From CAZNGF01 sp964572855 (GTDB lineage: Bacteria > Bipolaricaulota > Bipolaricaulia > RBG-16-55-9 > JAJCYT01): 64,000 nucleotides of DNA. The translations under genes and the position numbers were made by a program. How positions within the stretch are numbered: the stretch's first letter is position 1; every line of letters starts with the position of its first letter. The notes under the pieces are model-generated. The model had not been told where the DNA came from. It worked only from the letters and a program-made list of their open reading frames with translations, and ran no database searches. The DNA lies in NCBI GenBank assembly GCA_964572855.1, contig CAZNGF010000005.1:1-64000 (forward strand), in the 5' to 3' direction. Below, one piece after another: positions 24,315-32,339 of the stretch.

Positions 24315-25667
24315 TTATTGCGCGCCGGCGGCCAGCTCGGCGGCGATCAGAAACGCCAACTCCAACGCCTGCTGCGCGTTGAGGCGCGGGTCGCAGTGTG
24401 TGTGGTAGCGCTCGGCCAGCCGGTGGTCCGTGATGGCCTGGGCGCCGCCGGTGCACTCGGTGACGTCCTGGCCGGTGAGTTCCAAATGGATGCCGCCGGG
24501 ATACGACCCTTCCGCGCGGTGGATGGCGAAGAACCGGCGCACTTCATCCAGGATGCGGTCGAACGCGCGTGTCTTGTAGCCGGTCTCGGAGCGGACCGTG
24601 TTGCCGTGCATCGGGTCGCAGGTCCAGACCACGGTCCTGCCCGCGCGCTCGACGGCGCGCACCAGGGGGGGCAGCGCCTCCCCCACGCGCTCGTGCCCCA
24701 TGCGCGCGATCAGCGTGAGCCGGCCCGGCGCGTCGCCGGGGTTAAGCACGTCGATCAGCCTCAGGAGCCGGTCCGGCTCCATGTCGGGGCCGCACTTGAT
24801 CCCGAGCGCGTTGTTCACCCCGCGCAAGAACTCGACGTGCGCGCCGTCGGGGTCGCCCGTGCGCGCGCCGAGCCAGAGGAAGTGGGCCGAGACGTCATAC
24901 CAGTCCCCGGTCGTGCTGTCCACGCGCGTGAGCGCCTGCTCGTACGGGAGCAGCAGCGCCTCGTGCGAGGTGAAGAAGTCGGTCTCGCGCAGCGGGGCGG
25001 CCGTCTCCTCGGTAATGCCGCAGGCGGCCATGAACTGGAGCGCCTCGTCGATGCGCAGCGCCAGGTCCTCGTAGCGTTCCCCTTGCGGGCTGTCCGAGAC
25101 GAAGTCCAGGTTCCACTGATGGACCTTGCGCAGGTTGGCAAAGCCGCCCTGCGCGAACGCGCGCAGCAGGTTGAGCGTGGCGGCCGCCTGGTTGTAGGCC
25201 TGGATCATGCGCTCGGGCTCGGGCTTGCGACTCTTTCCGTCGAAGGCGATGTCGTTGACGATGTCGCCGCGGTACGAGGGCCAGGTCACCCCGTCGCGCG
25301 CTTCGACGTCCGACGAGCGCGGCTTGGCGAACTGCCCGGCCATGCGGCCCACCTTGACCACGGGCGTCTTGGCCGCGAACGTGAGCACGACCGCCATTTG
25401 CAGCAGAAGGCGGAACGTGTCCCTGATGTTGTCGGGGTGGAATTCGTAAAAACTCTCGGCGCAATCGCCGCCCTGCAGCAGGAAGGCGCGACCGGCGGCC
25501 ACCTCGGCTAAGTCGACCCGCAAGCGGCGCGTTTCACCGGCGAACACCAGCGGCGGGAAACGACTCAAGGTTTGCTCGACGGCGGCCAGGCCGGCGTCGT
25601 CTTCATAGTGGGGCATTTGCTTGGCCGGCTTGGCGCGCCAGCTCTCTGGCGTCCACGGGGTTGGCAA
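24315..25667 (-). CDS. 3-deoxy-7-phosphoheptulonate synthase, class II
   Basis: First step of the shikimate pathway: condensation of PEP and erythrose-4-phosphate. About 450 residues with WTPESWRAKPAKQMPHYED at the start, FLLQGGDCAESF, VGRMAGQFAKPRSS, YNQAAATLNLLRAF, WTCDPMHGNT and THCDPRLNAQQALELAF at the end, all typical of the plant/actinobacterial class II enzyme. The likely start is TTG at 25667 with AGGTGAT upstream; no in-frame ATG fits. pheA lies at 47.9 kb, so aromatic genes are dispersed. Confidence 0.94.
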   Translation of the reverse strand: MPTPWTPESWRAKPAKQMPHYEDDAGLAAVEQTLSRFPPLVFAGETRRLRVDLAEVAAGRAFLLQGGDCAESFYEFHPDNIRDTFRLLLQMAVVLTFAAKTPVVKVGRMAGQFAKPRSSDVEARDGVTWPSYRGDIVNDIAFDGKSRKPEPERMIQAYNQAAATLNLLRAFAQGGFANLRKVHQWNLDFVSDSPQGERYEDLALRIDEALQFMAACGITEETAAPLRETDFFTSHEALLLPYEQALTRVDSTTGDWYDVSAHFLWLGARTGDPDGAHVEFLRGVNNALGIKCGPDMEPDRLLRLIDVLNPGDAPGRLTLIARMGHERVGEALPPLVRAVERAGRTVVWTCDPMHGNTVRSETGYKTRAFDRILDEVRRFFAIHRAEGSYPGGIHLELTGQDVTECTGGAQAITDHRLAERYHTHCDPRLNAQQALELAFLIAAELAAGAQ

Positions 25668-25761
25668 GTCATCACCTCTCTCGGGCCTAGCGGGCCCTGT
25701 CCTTGGGATGGGGGCCAACTGTACCGTCCGGATTCCGTATTTTCAGCTCGACGCCGCCCGC

Positions 25762-26487
25762 TTACACCAACCGGAAGCGTTCGCCCAGGTAGAACTTGCG
25801 CGCCAGCGGGTCGGCCACGATCTCCTCGGGCGTGCCCGCCAACAAAACCTTGCCCTCGTTCATGAGGTAGGCGTGGTCCGTGATCTTGAGCGTCTCGCGC
25901 ACGTTGTGGTCCGTGATGACCACGCCCAGACCTTCGTCCCGTTTGAGCGAGACGATGAGCGCCTGCAACTGCTCGACCGAGATCGGGTCGATGCCCGAGA
26001 AGGGCTCGTCCAGCAGGAGGAACTGCGGCTCGCAGGCCAGCGCGCGCGCGATCTCCAGGCGGCGCCGCTCGCCGGAGGAGAGCGTGCTGGCCCGGCGGTC
26101 CGCCAGCCCCTCGATGTGGAAGCGCGCCAACAGCTCCCTCGCTCGCCGTTGCCGCTCGACCTTGGAGCGGCGTTGGCGCTCCAGCACGAGCCGCAAATTG
26201 TCCAGCACGCACAGCTTGCTGAACACCGAGGGTTCTTGGGGCAGGTAGTAGAGCCCGAGCCGCGCGCGGCGGAACATCGGGAAGCCCGTGATGCGGCGCG
26301 CGCCCAGGTGGATCTGCCCGCCCTGCGGTTTGATCAACCCGGTGATCAGGTGAAAGGTCGTCGTCTTGCCAGCCCCGTTGGGACCCAACAGCCCCACGAT
26401 CTGTCCGGTCCCGACGTCGAACGAGACCTCGTCCACCACCCGGCGTCCTCCGTAGCGCTTCACGAGCCCCTCGGCGCGCAGGCTCAT
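25762..26487 (-). CDS. lptB: LPS export ATPase LptB
   Basis: 241-residue ABC ATPase that powers lipopolysaccharide transport. Walker A GPNGAGKTTTFHLITGL, Q-loop YLPQEPSVF, signature LSSGERRRLEIARAL, Walker B FLLLDEPFSGIDP and the switch ITDHNVRETL are all present. LptB-specific features are LYYLPQEPSVFSKL and the C-terminal FYLGERFRLV. The start overlaps the LptC-like gene by 4 bp. Evidence for an outer membrane carrying LPS or a related glycolipid. Confidence 0.94.
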   Translation of the reverse strand: MSLRAEGLVKRYGGRRVVDEVSFDVGTGQIVGLLGPNGAGKTTTFHLITGLIKPQGGQIHLGARRITGFPMFRRARLGLYYLPQEPSVFSKLCVLDNLRLVLERQRRSKVERQRRARELLARFHIEGLADRRASTLSSGERRRLEIARALACEPQFLLLDEPFSGIDPISVEQLQALIVSLKRDEGLGVVITDHNVRETLKITDHAYLMNEGKVLLAGTPEEIVADPLARKFYLGERFRLV

Positions 26488-27068
26488 TCCGCTCCCATCT
26501 CGTCGGACGCGCTCTTCGGCGCCCAGCGCAGGTGCGCTTCGCGCTGCACCAGGAAGCGCCCCTCGGCCGCACTGTAGCGAAAGCCCGTCCCCTCCAGCAG
26601 CAGTTCGCCCTGCTCGGCCCGGAACGGGGCCTCGCTTTCCAGTACCTCCTCCTCGGCCAGCCAGCGGGCCGCTTCGGTCGTGAAGCGAAGCCCGTCCGCT
26701 CCCCGCGCTTGCAGCCCGCCCTCAAAGCGCAGATCCTCGCGATTGTGGTCCATCGTGAGGCTGGCCGCACTGACGAGCAGCCCTGCGCTCTCGGGGTCGA
26801 AGAACGTCACGGTCACGCCGGTGGCTCGCGTGCTGCGCGCGTCCTCGTCCACGCCGATGTGGTCCGCTCGCAGGCGCCAGACCTGCTCGCCCGCCTGGTC
26901 GTAATGGGTCAAGGCCGTCCGCTCCAGCGCGATCTCCGGCTGCGCTTCGGCGCCGCCGCCCACCAGCGGGGCCAGCTGAAGCCATTGAGCCGTGAACACG
27001 AGCGCGCTGGCTGCACCCAGGAGCGTGACCGTCGTCCCGATCAGCCGGCGAATCTTGCGTCGAGACAT
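26484..27068 (-). CDS. lptC: LptC-like LPS transport periplasmic protein
   Basis: 194 residues. One N-terminal membrane anchor (RLIGTTVTLLGAASALVF) and an OstA/LptC-type beta-jellyroll: VWRLRADHIGVDEDARSTRA, VTFFDPESAGLLVSAASLTM, LRFEGGLQARGADGLRFTTE. Sequence alone does not separate LptC from LptA, but the anchor and the overlap with lptB favour LptC. It overlaps pyrG by 28 bp upstream and lptB by 4 bp downstream, forming pyrG-lptC-lptB. Confidence 0.82.
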   Translation of the reverse strand: MSRRKIRRLIGTTVTLLGAASALVFTAQWLQLAPLVGGGAEAQPEIALERTALTHYDQAGEQVWRLRADHIGVDEDARSTRATGVTVTFFDPESAGLLVSAASLTMDHNREDLRFEGGLQARGADGLRFTTEAARWLAEEEVLESEAPFRAEQGELLLEGTGFRYSAAEGRFLVQREAHLRWAPKSASDEMGAE

Positions 27069-28633
27069 GCCTGGATCAGACCGCAAAACAGCGGTCGAGG
27101 GTGATTGGGTCGGCTCAGAAACTCCGGGTGATACTGGGTCGCGATGAAGTAAGGGTGTTCGGGCAGCTCGGCGATCTCCATCCGTCGCCCGTCTTCGCTC
27201 CGACCGCTGAAGCGCAGGCCCGCTCGCTCGAAGCGCGTGATGTAATCCGGGTTGACCTCGAAGCGATGGCGGTGCCGCTCGCGCACGTGGGTCGTTTTGT
27301 ACAGTCGGTGCGCGAGCGTGTCCTCCTGGATCAGCACGCTCTGTGCGCCCAGCCGCATCGTGGCCCCCTTGTCGCGCTGCTCGCGTTGTTCGGGCATGAG
27401 GTCGATCACGGGGTGGGCGGGCGCCCCCTCGAACTCCTGGCTGTTGGCGCCCTCGAGCCCGACGACGTGGCGGGCAAACTCCGTCACAGCCAGCTGGAAG
27501 CCGTAGCAGATCCCCAGATACGGGATGCGTTCCTCGCGCGCGCGCCGGATGGCGTTGATCTTGCCCTCGCTCCCGCGCGGGCCGAAGCCCACCGGCACGA
27601 TGAGCCCGTCGACCCCTTCCAGATCGTCCGACGAGAAGCGTTCGGCCTCCAGCCAGCGTACGGTCACCCCGGCGTTTAGCGACGCGCCCGCGTGGCTCAG
27701 CGCCTCCTCGTAACTGACGTAGCTGTCGGCCAGATCCGTGTACTTCCCGACGAGCGCGATCTCGACGTGGTGCTCGGGGTGCAGCACCCGGTCCACGAAC
27801 GCGCGCCAGCCATCGAGCTTGGGCGTCCCGACGTCGAGGTGTAGGCGCCGGCCGATGAGGTGCGTCAAGCCCTGAGCATCGAGCAAGAGCGGGACCTCGT
27901 AGATCGTGCGCGCGTCCGGCGCGCCCAGCACGGCCTCGTAGTCCACGTCGCAAAAGAGCGCGATCTTCTTGCGCGTCGCTTCGGACAGCGGCTGTTCGCT
28001 GCGCGCGATGATCAGGTCCGGTTGAATTCCGATGGCTCGCAGCTCCTTCACCGAGTGCTGCGTGGGCTTGGTCTTGGGCTCGCCCACGGCGCGCACCACC
28101 GGGACGAGCGTCGTGTGAACGCACAGGCAGTTAGCCGGCCCCAGCTCTCGGCGCAACTGGCGCACGGCCTCCAGAAAGGGCATGGACTCGATGTCCCCCA
28201 CCGTGCCGCCCAGCTCGACGATCACGACGTCGGCGCGGTCGGCGTCGGCCACGGCGTGGATGTCGGCCTTGATCTGATCGGTGATGTGGGGAATGATCTG
28301 GACCGTGGCGCCCAGGTAGTCGCCGCGGCGCTCCTTCTCCAACACCTTGCTGTAGACCGTGCCGGTCGTGATGTTGTGGGCACGCGTGAGCGAGATGTCC
28401 AGGAAGCGCTCGTAGTTGCCCAGATCCATGTCGACCTCGCTGCCGTCGTCGAGTACGAACACCTCGCCGTGCTGGTACGGGTTCATGGTCCCGGCATCGC
28501 GGTTGAGGTAGGGGTCGATCTTGATGGCGGTCACGTTGAGCCCGCAGGCCTTGAGCACGAGCCCGATCGAGGCCGAGGTGATGCCCTTGCCCAGCCCCGA
28601 CAACACGCCGCCCACCACGAATACGTACTTCAT
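27041..28633 (-). CDS. pyrG: CTP synthase
   Basis: Makes CTP from UTP, ATP and glutamine. 530 residues: synthetase domain from MKYVFVVGGVLSGLGKGITS, with VFVLDDGSEVDMDLGNYERF. The glutamine amidotransferase domain has nucleophile LGICYGFQLAV and the His-Glu pair in QYHPEF. Full length. Its 3' end overlaps lptC, linking nucleotide supply and LPS export transcription. Confidence 0.97.
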   Translation of the reverse strand: MKYVFVVGGVLSGLGKGITSASIGLVLKACGLNVTAIKIDPYLNRDAGTMNPYQHGEVFVLDDGSEVDMDLGNYERFLDISLTRAHNITTGTVYSKVLEKERRGDYLGATVQIIPHITDQIKADIHAVADADRADVVIVELGGTVGDIESMPFLEAVRQLRRELGPANCLCVHTTLVPVVRAVGEPKTKPTQHSVKELRAIGIQPDLIIARSEQPLSEATRKKIALFCDVDYEAVLGAPDARTIYEVPLLLDAQGLTHLIGRRLHLDVGTPKLDGWRAFVDRVLHPEHHVEIALVGKYTDLADSYVSYEEALSHAGASLNAGVTVRWLEAERFSSDDLEGVDGLIVPVGFGPRGSEGKINAIRRAREERIPYLGICYGFQLAVTEFARHVVGLEGANSQEFEGAPAHPVIDLMPEQREQRDKGATMRLGAQSVLIQEDTLAHRLYKTTHVRERHRHRFEVNPDYITRFERAGLRFSGRSEDGRRMEIAELPEHPYFIATQYHPEFLSRPNHPRPLFCGLIQACLDARFAG

Positions 28634-28683
28634 GCGTTCCTCTCGGATTTTCGGAAGGTTAGCAGACCCGAACCGCCGCGTCG

Positions 28684-28689
28684 ATTATA
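28684..28689 (-). promoter_or_regulatory. -10 box upstream of pyrG
   Basis: Minus strand TATAAT about 50 bp before the pyrG ATG. No good -35 at 16-18 bp was found. Confidence 0.45.
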
Positions 28690-28731
28690 CGTTCGGCAGT
28701 GAACGTCCTCCACCGGGCGACGGGGCTTGCC

Positions 28732-29355
28732 TCAGTCCGGCGTGATGATGCGCGGGACCGTGACGGCGTCGCCCTCGTCGTTGGGCGAGCTTTCCGGCGG
28801 GTCGAAGTAGGCATCCAAGTGGCCCATGAGCCCGCTGACCGCCTCCCGGCTTCCCAATTCCGAGGGGATCAGTCCGAGCAAAAGGTCGGCCACGGCCTGC
28901 CCCCCTTCGGGGTCGAAGGACGGGTGTTCCTTCTGGTAACGTTCCGTGAACGTCACCAGCTTTTTGCCCAGGCCCGTGTTGTACGATTCAACCACGTGGA
29001 TGGGGCTGAGTTGGCGCTTGAGCGTGTCCAGCGCGTCGTTGAGCGCCTGGTCGTCGGTGGCGGGGTTGGCGCGGACGTGCCGATAGATCGCGGCCTCGAG
29101 CGCGATCAGGTAGTCAAGCGCGGCGCGGTCGCGGCGCTGGTAGAGCGGTGTGACGGCTTGCACCCAGCGTGCGTGGAAATCCTCGGCCACGCGTTCCTGC
29201 TGATAGCGTTCGCCGCGCTTCAGGTACTTGCAGCTTGCGGGGCAGCTGATGCGCTTGAGACGGTGCTCACCGCAGCAAGGCGGACAGATCCGGCCGCCCA
29301 GAGCCGGACACTCGCGCTTGCCCCTGGCTTTTTCGCAGTAGACGCATGTGGTCAT
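28732..29355 (-). CDS. Cys-rich zinc-binding-type protein, unknown function
   Basis: 207 residues. The N-terminus is packed with cysteines (MTTCVYCEKARGKRECPALG, ICPPCCGEHRLKRISCPASCKYL), about ten in 45 residues, probably binding zinc or an Fe-S cluster. The remainder is helical and acidic (YQRRDRAALDYLIALEAAIY, ALNDALDTLKRQLSPIHVVE). I know this N-terminal pattern only from uncharacterised bacterial proteins. As the last gene of Rrf2-Mrp-SufT-like, it may belong to Fe-S metabolism. ATG 29355 is preceded by GAGGGG. Confidence 0.75.
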   Translation of the reverse strand: MTTCVYCEKARGKRECPALGGRICPPCCGEHRLKRISCPASCKYLKRGERYQQERVAEDFHARWVQAVTPLYQRRDRAALDYLIALEAAIYRHVRANPATDDQALNDALDTLKRQLSPIHVVESYNTGLGKKLVTFTERYQKEHPSFDPEGGQAVADLLLGLIPSELGSREAVSGLMGHLDAYFDPPESSPNDEGDAVTVPRIITPD

Positions 29356-29419
29356 ATTGACGCCCCTCACGAACCCTCGGCACGGATGGGGACAATCCCG
29401 CGCATGTCGCGGGCCGACG

Positions 29420-29743
29420 CTAAAAGAAGCCGAGCTCCATCTTGGCGTCCTCGCTCATGAGCTCGGGCGACCACGGTGGATCCCAGACCCATTCCAGTTC
29501 GACCCGTACGTCTGCGCCATACTTATCCTTCATGGCGCGGTCCACCTCGGCGTGGATCACGTCGTACAGGGGACATCCGGGCGTGGTCAGCGTCATCTCC
29601 AGGTGGACCTTCTTCTCGTCCCGAACGTCGACGTCGTAGAGCAGGCCCAGGTCGACGACGTTGATCCCGATCTCGGGATCGTAGACGGACTCGCGGATGG
29701 TCTCGCGCACCGCGTCGGGCGTCATGCTGAGCGTTTCGGTCAT
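29420..29743 (-). CDS. MIP18/DUF59 protein (SufT-like)
   Basis: 107 residues of the DUF59 family involved in Fe-S cluster assembly: VYDPEIGINVVDLGLLYDVD, then MTLTTPGCPLYDVIHAEVD, where the Cys is the conserved family residue, and VWDPPWSPELMSEDAK. Behind AGGAGG, 9 bp after the mrp stop. Together with Mrp it probably helps deliver Fe-S clusters to target proteins. Confidence 0.88.
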   Translation of the reverse strand: MTETLSMTPDAVRETIRESVYDPEIGINVVDLGLLYDVDVRDEKKVHLEMTLTTPGCPLYDVIHAEVDRAMKDKYGADVRVELEWVWDPPWSPELMSEDAKMELGFF

Positions 29744-29752
29744 CGTTTCCTC

Positions 29753-30814
29753 CTACAGTAAGTCGGTAATCTGGGCGGCGATGCGTTTGAACTCCAGGCT
29801 CGCCGGGTGCTGCGGTTGGGCGCTCACGATCGGCACGCCGTCGTCCCCGCTCTGGTTCAGCGTCGGGTCCAGCGGCAGCCGACCCAGGAGCGGAATGCCC
29901 TCGCGCTCGCTTTCGCGCTCGCCGGCGCCGTGTCCGAAGATCTCGGTTTGCTCGCCGCAATGCGGGCACAGAAAGTAAGCCATGTTCTCGATGATACCCC
30001 AGACCGGCACCTCAAGCTTGCGAAAGGCCGCGATCCCGCGGTGCACGTCGGCCAGCGCCACGGATTGCGGCGTCGTCACGGCCACGGTGCCGTCCATGCG
30101 CACGTCCTGGGCTAGCCCCAGCGGCGCGTCGCCCGTGCCGGGCGGCAGGTCCAGCACCAGGAAGTCCAGGGCGCCCCAATCCGCACTTTCGAGCATCTCG
30201 TTAATCCCTTTGGTGATCATGGGCCCGCGCCAGATGAGCGGCTCGTTCTCGTCGACCAGGAAGCCCACGGACATGGTCTTCACGCCGTGGCGCTCCAAGG
30301 GCAGGATCCGCCCCTCAACCATGCGCGGACGATCCTTGATCCCCATGAGCGTGGGCACGCTGGGACCGTACAGGTCGGCGTCGAACAGCCCAACCCGCTC
30401 GCCCAGCGCCGAGAGCGCCACCGCGAGGTTCGCGCTCACCGTGCTCTTGCCCACGCCGCCCTTACCGCTGAACACGGCGAGCACGCATCCGACCTGAGGC
30501 AGCATGATCATGCGTGACCCCGGCGCGGGCTGCCCCTGACCGGCTGACTGCTGTTCCTGCCCCTGCTGGCCCGACGGGGCGAACGCCACCTCGACCGTCT
30601 CGACCCCGGCCAGCGCCTCCACCGCTTCGGTGGCCCAGGTACGCAGTTGGGACTTCGAGGCGTAGGCGGGGACCGTGAAGCCAAGCAGCAACGAAACGGC
30701 CCCGCCGTCGAGCGAGACGTCCCGTACGAGCTCCAACTCCGTGAGCGACTTGTCCAACTTGGGCACACGGACGCGGGAGAGGGCGGCGAGAATCTGCTCG
30801 CGGGAAAGGCTCAT
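29753..30814 (-). CDS. Mrp/ApbC-type Fe-S carrier ATPase
   Basis: 353 residues. An N-terminal DUF59-like domain (residues 1-80), a Gln/Gly-rich linker with SGQQGQEQQSAGQGQ, then the P-loop ATPase with deviant Walker A VFSGKGGVGKSTVSANLA, DADLYGPSVPTLMG, IWRGPMITKGINEML, VLDLPPGTGDAPL, and the CxxC in YFLCPHCGEQTEIFG that carries the bridging cluster. Binds and transfers Fe-S clusters in the cytosol. Overlaps the Rrf2 gene by 4 bp. Confidence 0.93.
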   Translation of the reverse strand: MSLSREQILAALSRVRVPKLDKSLTELELVRDVSLDGGAVSLLLGFTVPAYASKSQLRTWATEAVEALAGVETVEVAFAPSGQQGQEQQSAGQGQPAPGSRMIMLPQVGCVLAVFSGKGGVGKSTVSANLAVALSALGERVGLFDADLYGPSVPTLMGIKDRPRMVEGRILPLERHGVKTMSVGFLVDENEPLIWRGPMITKGINEMLESADWGALDFLVLDLPPGTGDAPLGLAQDVRMDGTVAVTTPQSVALADVHRGIAAFRKLEVPVWGIIENMAYFLCPHCGEQTEIFGHGAGERESEREGIPLLGRLPLDPTLNQSGDDGVPIVSAQPQHPASLEFKRIAAQITDLL

Positions 30815-31230
30815 ACGCTCACTTCGTTGGGCTGCGCCGACACGATGTCCTGCAGCGTGAGTTCGGCCAGGCTGGCCTCGAACCGGTCGTTGACCAAGGT
30901 CCACACGTCGCTGGTGGGACATCCTTGTTCGATCTGGCATTTCATCTGCGGGTCGAGACAGATCACCAGCGCTACGGGTCCCTCCAGCGCACGCACGACG
31001 TCGCGCATCGAGATGGCCTCCGGGGCGCGTGCCAAGCAATAGCCGCCCCCGCGGCCGTGCGTGGCCTCGACCAGCCCCGCCTGCCTCAACTCCTGCATGA
31101 TCTTTTCCAGGAACGAGTCGGGGATGTTGTGGCGCCCGGCGATGGTGGCGATCGAAAGCGACTCTTGCGGGCGAAACGCCAGCTCAGCGATCGCTCGTAA
31201 CCCGTAGTCGGTCTTTTTGGTTACCTTCAT
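30811..31230 (-). CDS. Rrf2-family (IscR-like) transcriptional regulator
   Basis: 139 residues from ATG 31230 behind AGGGGTTGAG. Winged helix MKVTKKTDYGLRAIAELAFR, IATIAGRHNIPDSFLEKIMQ, LRQAGLVEATHGRGGGYCLA. Three cysteines in ICLDPQMKCQIEQGCPT (Cx6C, Cx5C) match the [2Fe-2S]-binding triad of IscR/RsrR-type proteins. The first gene of its operon, it probably senses Fe-S status and controls itself, mrp and the SufT-like gene. Confidence 0.9.
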   Translation of the reverse strand: MKVTKKTDYGLRAIAELAFRPQESLSIATIAGRHNIPDSFLEKIMQELRQAGLVEATHGRGGGYCLARAPEAISMRDVVRALEGPVALVICLDPQMKCQIEQGCPTSDVWTLVNDRFEASLAELTLQDIVSAQPNEVSV

Positions 31231-31252
31231 CTCAACCCCTGAAGTCGGACCG

Positions 31253-31276
31253 TTTGACTCTCCTATAGGCAAGTTT
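31253..31276. promoter_or_regulatory. Candidate Rrf2/IscR operator
   Basis: Imperfect dyad around the core CCTATAGG (TTTGACTCTCC on one side, GGCAAGTTT on the other), lying over the predicted transcription start and touching the -10 box of the iscR-like promoter. Well placed for autorepression. Confidence 0.45.
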
Positions 31277-31300
31277 AATCGAAGGCCGGCGCCGTGTCAA
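31272..31300 (-). promoter_or_regulatory. Promoter of the Rrf2-mrp-SufT operon
   Basis: Minus strand TTGACA (31295-31300), 17 bp, TAAACT (31272-31277), about 40 bp before the Rrf2 ATG. Confidence 0.8.
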
Positions 31301-31320
31301 TTTCGGGCTCCCGAAGACCC

Positions 31321-31349
31321 TTGCGCGCTCTCGCGGCCCCGCCTACAAT
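31321..31349 (+). promoter_or_regulatory. Promoter of tRNA-Ser
   Basis: TTGCGC (31321-31326), 17 bp, TACAAT (31344-31349), 12 bp before the tRNA 5' end. Confidence 0.75.
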
Positions 31350-31361
31350 TGCAAGACTTCC

Positions 31362-31449
31362 GGAGGGATGGCTGAGCGGACGAAAGCGGCGGTCTTGAAA
31401 ACCGTTGTCGTGCAAACGACCGGGGGTTCGAATCCCTCTCCCTCCGCCA
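31362..31449 (+). tRNA. tRNA-Ser (anticodon TGA)
   Basis: 88 bases including the encoded CCA. Acceptor GGAGGGA pairs with TCCCTCC, the anticodon loop is CTTGAAA (TGA), there is a long variable arm with TGTCGTGCAAACGACC, and the T loop is TTCGAAT. Class II shape confirms serine. Divergent from the Rrf2 operon. Confidence 0.96.
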
Positions 31450-31526
31450 CCGCTCCCCCATCGGGAACGCACACGCCCTTCGGACGTATACCTTGGGCAA
31501 CTCCCCGTAAGTAAAGGAGGACGTAC

Positions 31527-32246
31527 ATGAGCCACAAACGCTTATACACGGCCGGTTTGACGCTGGCCTTGCTGCTCGCGCTGGGCGCGGGGCTGAGCTT
31601 GCCCGCAACGCTGGCCCAGGATGGCGAAGGGAGCGATTTGGACCGCACGATCAACGTGAGCGGAATCGGCACGGTCGAGGCCGTGCCCGACGTGCTGCAA
31701 GCCCAGATCGGGGTCGAGACCGAGGACGCCAACCTGAGCGAGGCGCTCTCCAACAACAACGCGCGCATGGATGCCGTGATCGCGCGGCTCCGGGAGCTGG
31801 GCATCGCGCAAGAGGACATCCAGACCGTGAACTTCTCGATCAGCGACCGCCGGGACCGAGAGGGCAACATCACGGGATTCTTCGTCAACAACGCGGTTCA
31901 GGTCACGGTGCGAAACCTCGACGACGCCGGCCCCGGCCTGGACGCAGCCGTCCAGGCCGGGGCCAATCGGATCAACGGCATTCAGCTCGCCATCTCCGAT
32001 CCCGCGCCACTGATCGAGCGGGCGCGCGAGCTCGCGATGCAGGACGCCCGGGCGCGCGCGAACCAGCTGACCCAGGCCGCCGGCATGACGCTCGGCAAGC
32101 CTATCCAAATCAACGAAGCGGGCGGTGGCGGCCTCACGAGCAAGGCGCGCGCGGCCTCGCTGGACGGGTTTGGCGAGTCCGTGCCGATTTCGGGCGGTCA
32201 GCTCTCCGTGAGCGTGAACGTGAACGTCACCTACGAAATGCATTGA
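31527..32246 (+). CDS. SIMPL-domain (DUF541) exported protein
   Basis: 239 residues. Signal peptide (LTLALLLALGAGLSLPATLA, cleaved before QDGEG) followed by the SIMPL/DUF541 domain: INVSGIGTVEAVPDVLQAQI, IQTVNFSISDRRDREG, VRNLDDAGPGLDAAVQAGAN and the C-terminal SVNVNVTYEMH. Members form oligomeric periplasmic or outer-membrane-associated proteins linked to oxidative stress protection. AAAGGAGG precedes the ATG. Confidence 0.9.
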   Translation: MSHKRLYTAGLTLALLLALGAGLSLPATLAQDGEGSDLDRTINVSGIGTVEAVPDVLQAQIGVETEDANLSEALSNNNARMDAVIARLRELGIAQEDIQTVNFSISDRRDREGNITGFFVNNAVQVTVRNLDDAGPGLDAAVQAGANRINGIQLAISDPAPLIERARELAMQDARARANQLTQAAGMTLGKPIQINEAGGGGLTSKARAASLDGFGESVPISGGQLSVSVNVNVTYEMH

Positions 32247-32253
32247 GCAACAG

Positions 32254-32296
32254 CCAGGGACGGGAGGGGCGTTCAAACGGGTCTTCCCGCCCCTGG
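32254..32296. terminator. Bidirectional terminator between SIMPL and NHL genes
   Basis: CCAGGG-A-CGGGA against TCCCG-C-CCCTGG, a 12-bp stem with one mismatch, between convergent genes. A T-rich tract follows on the + strand near 32330. Confidence 0.55.
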
Positions 32297-32339
32297 CATC
32301 AGCCAGTACGCCGTGGCGGCGGGCGCCCTTGTCTTTTTC

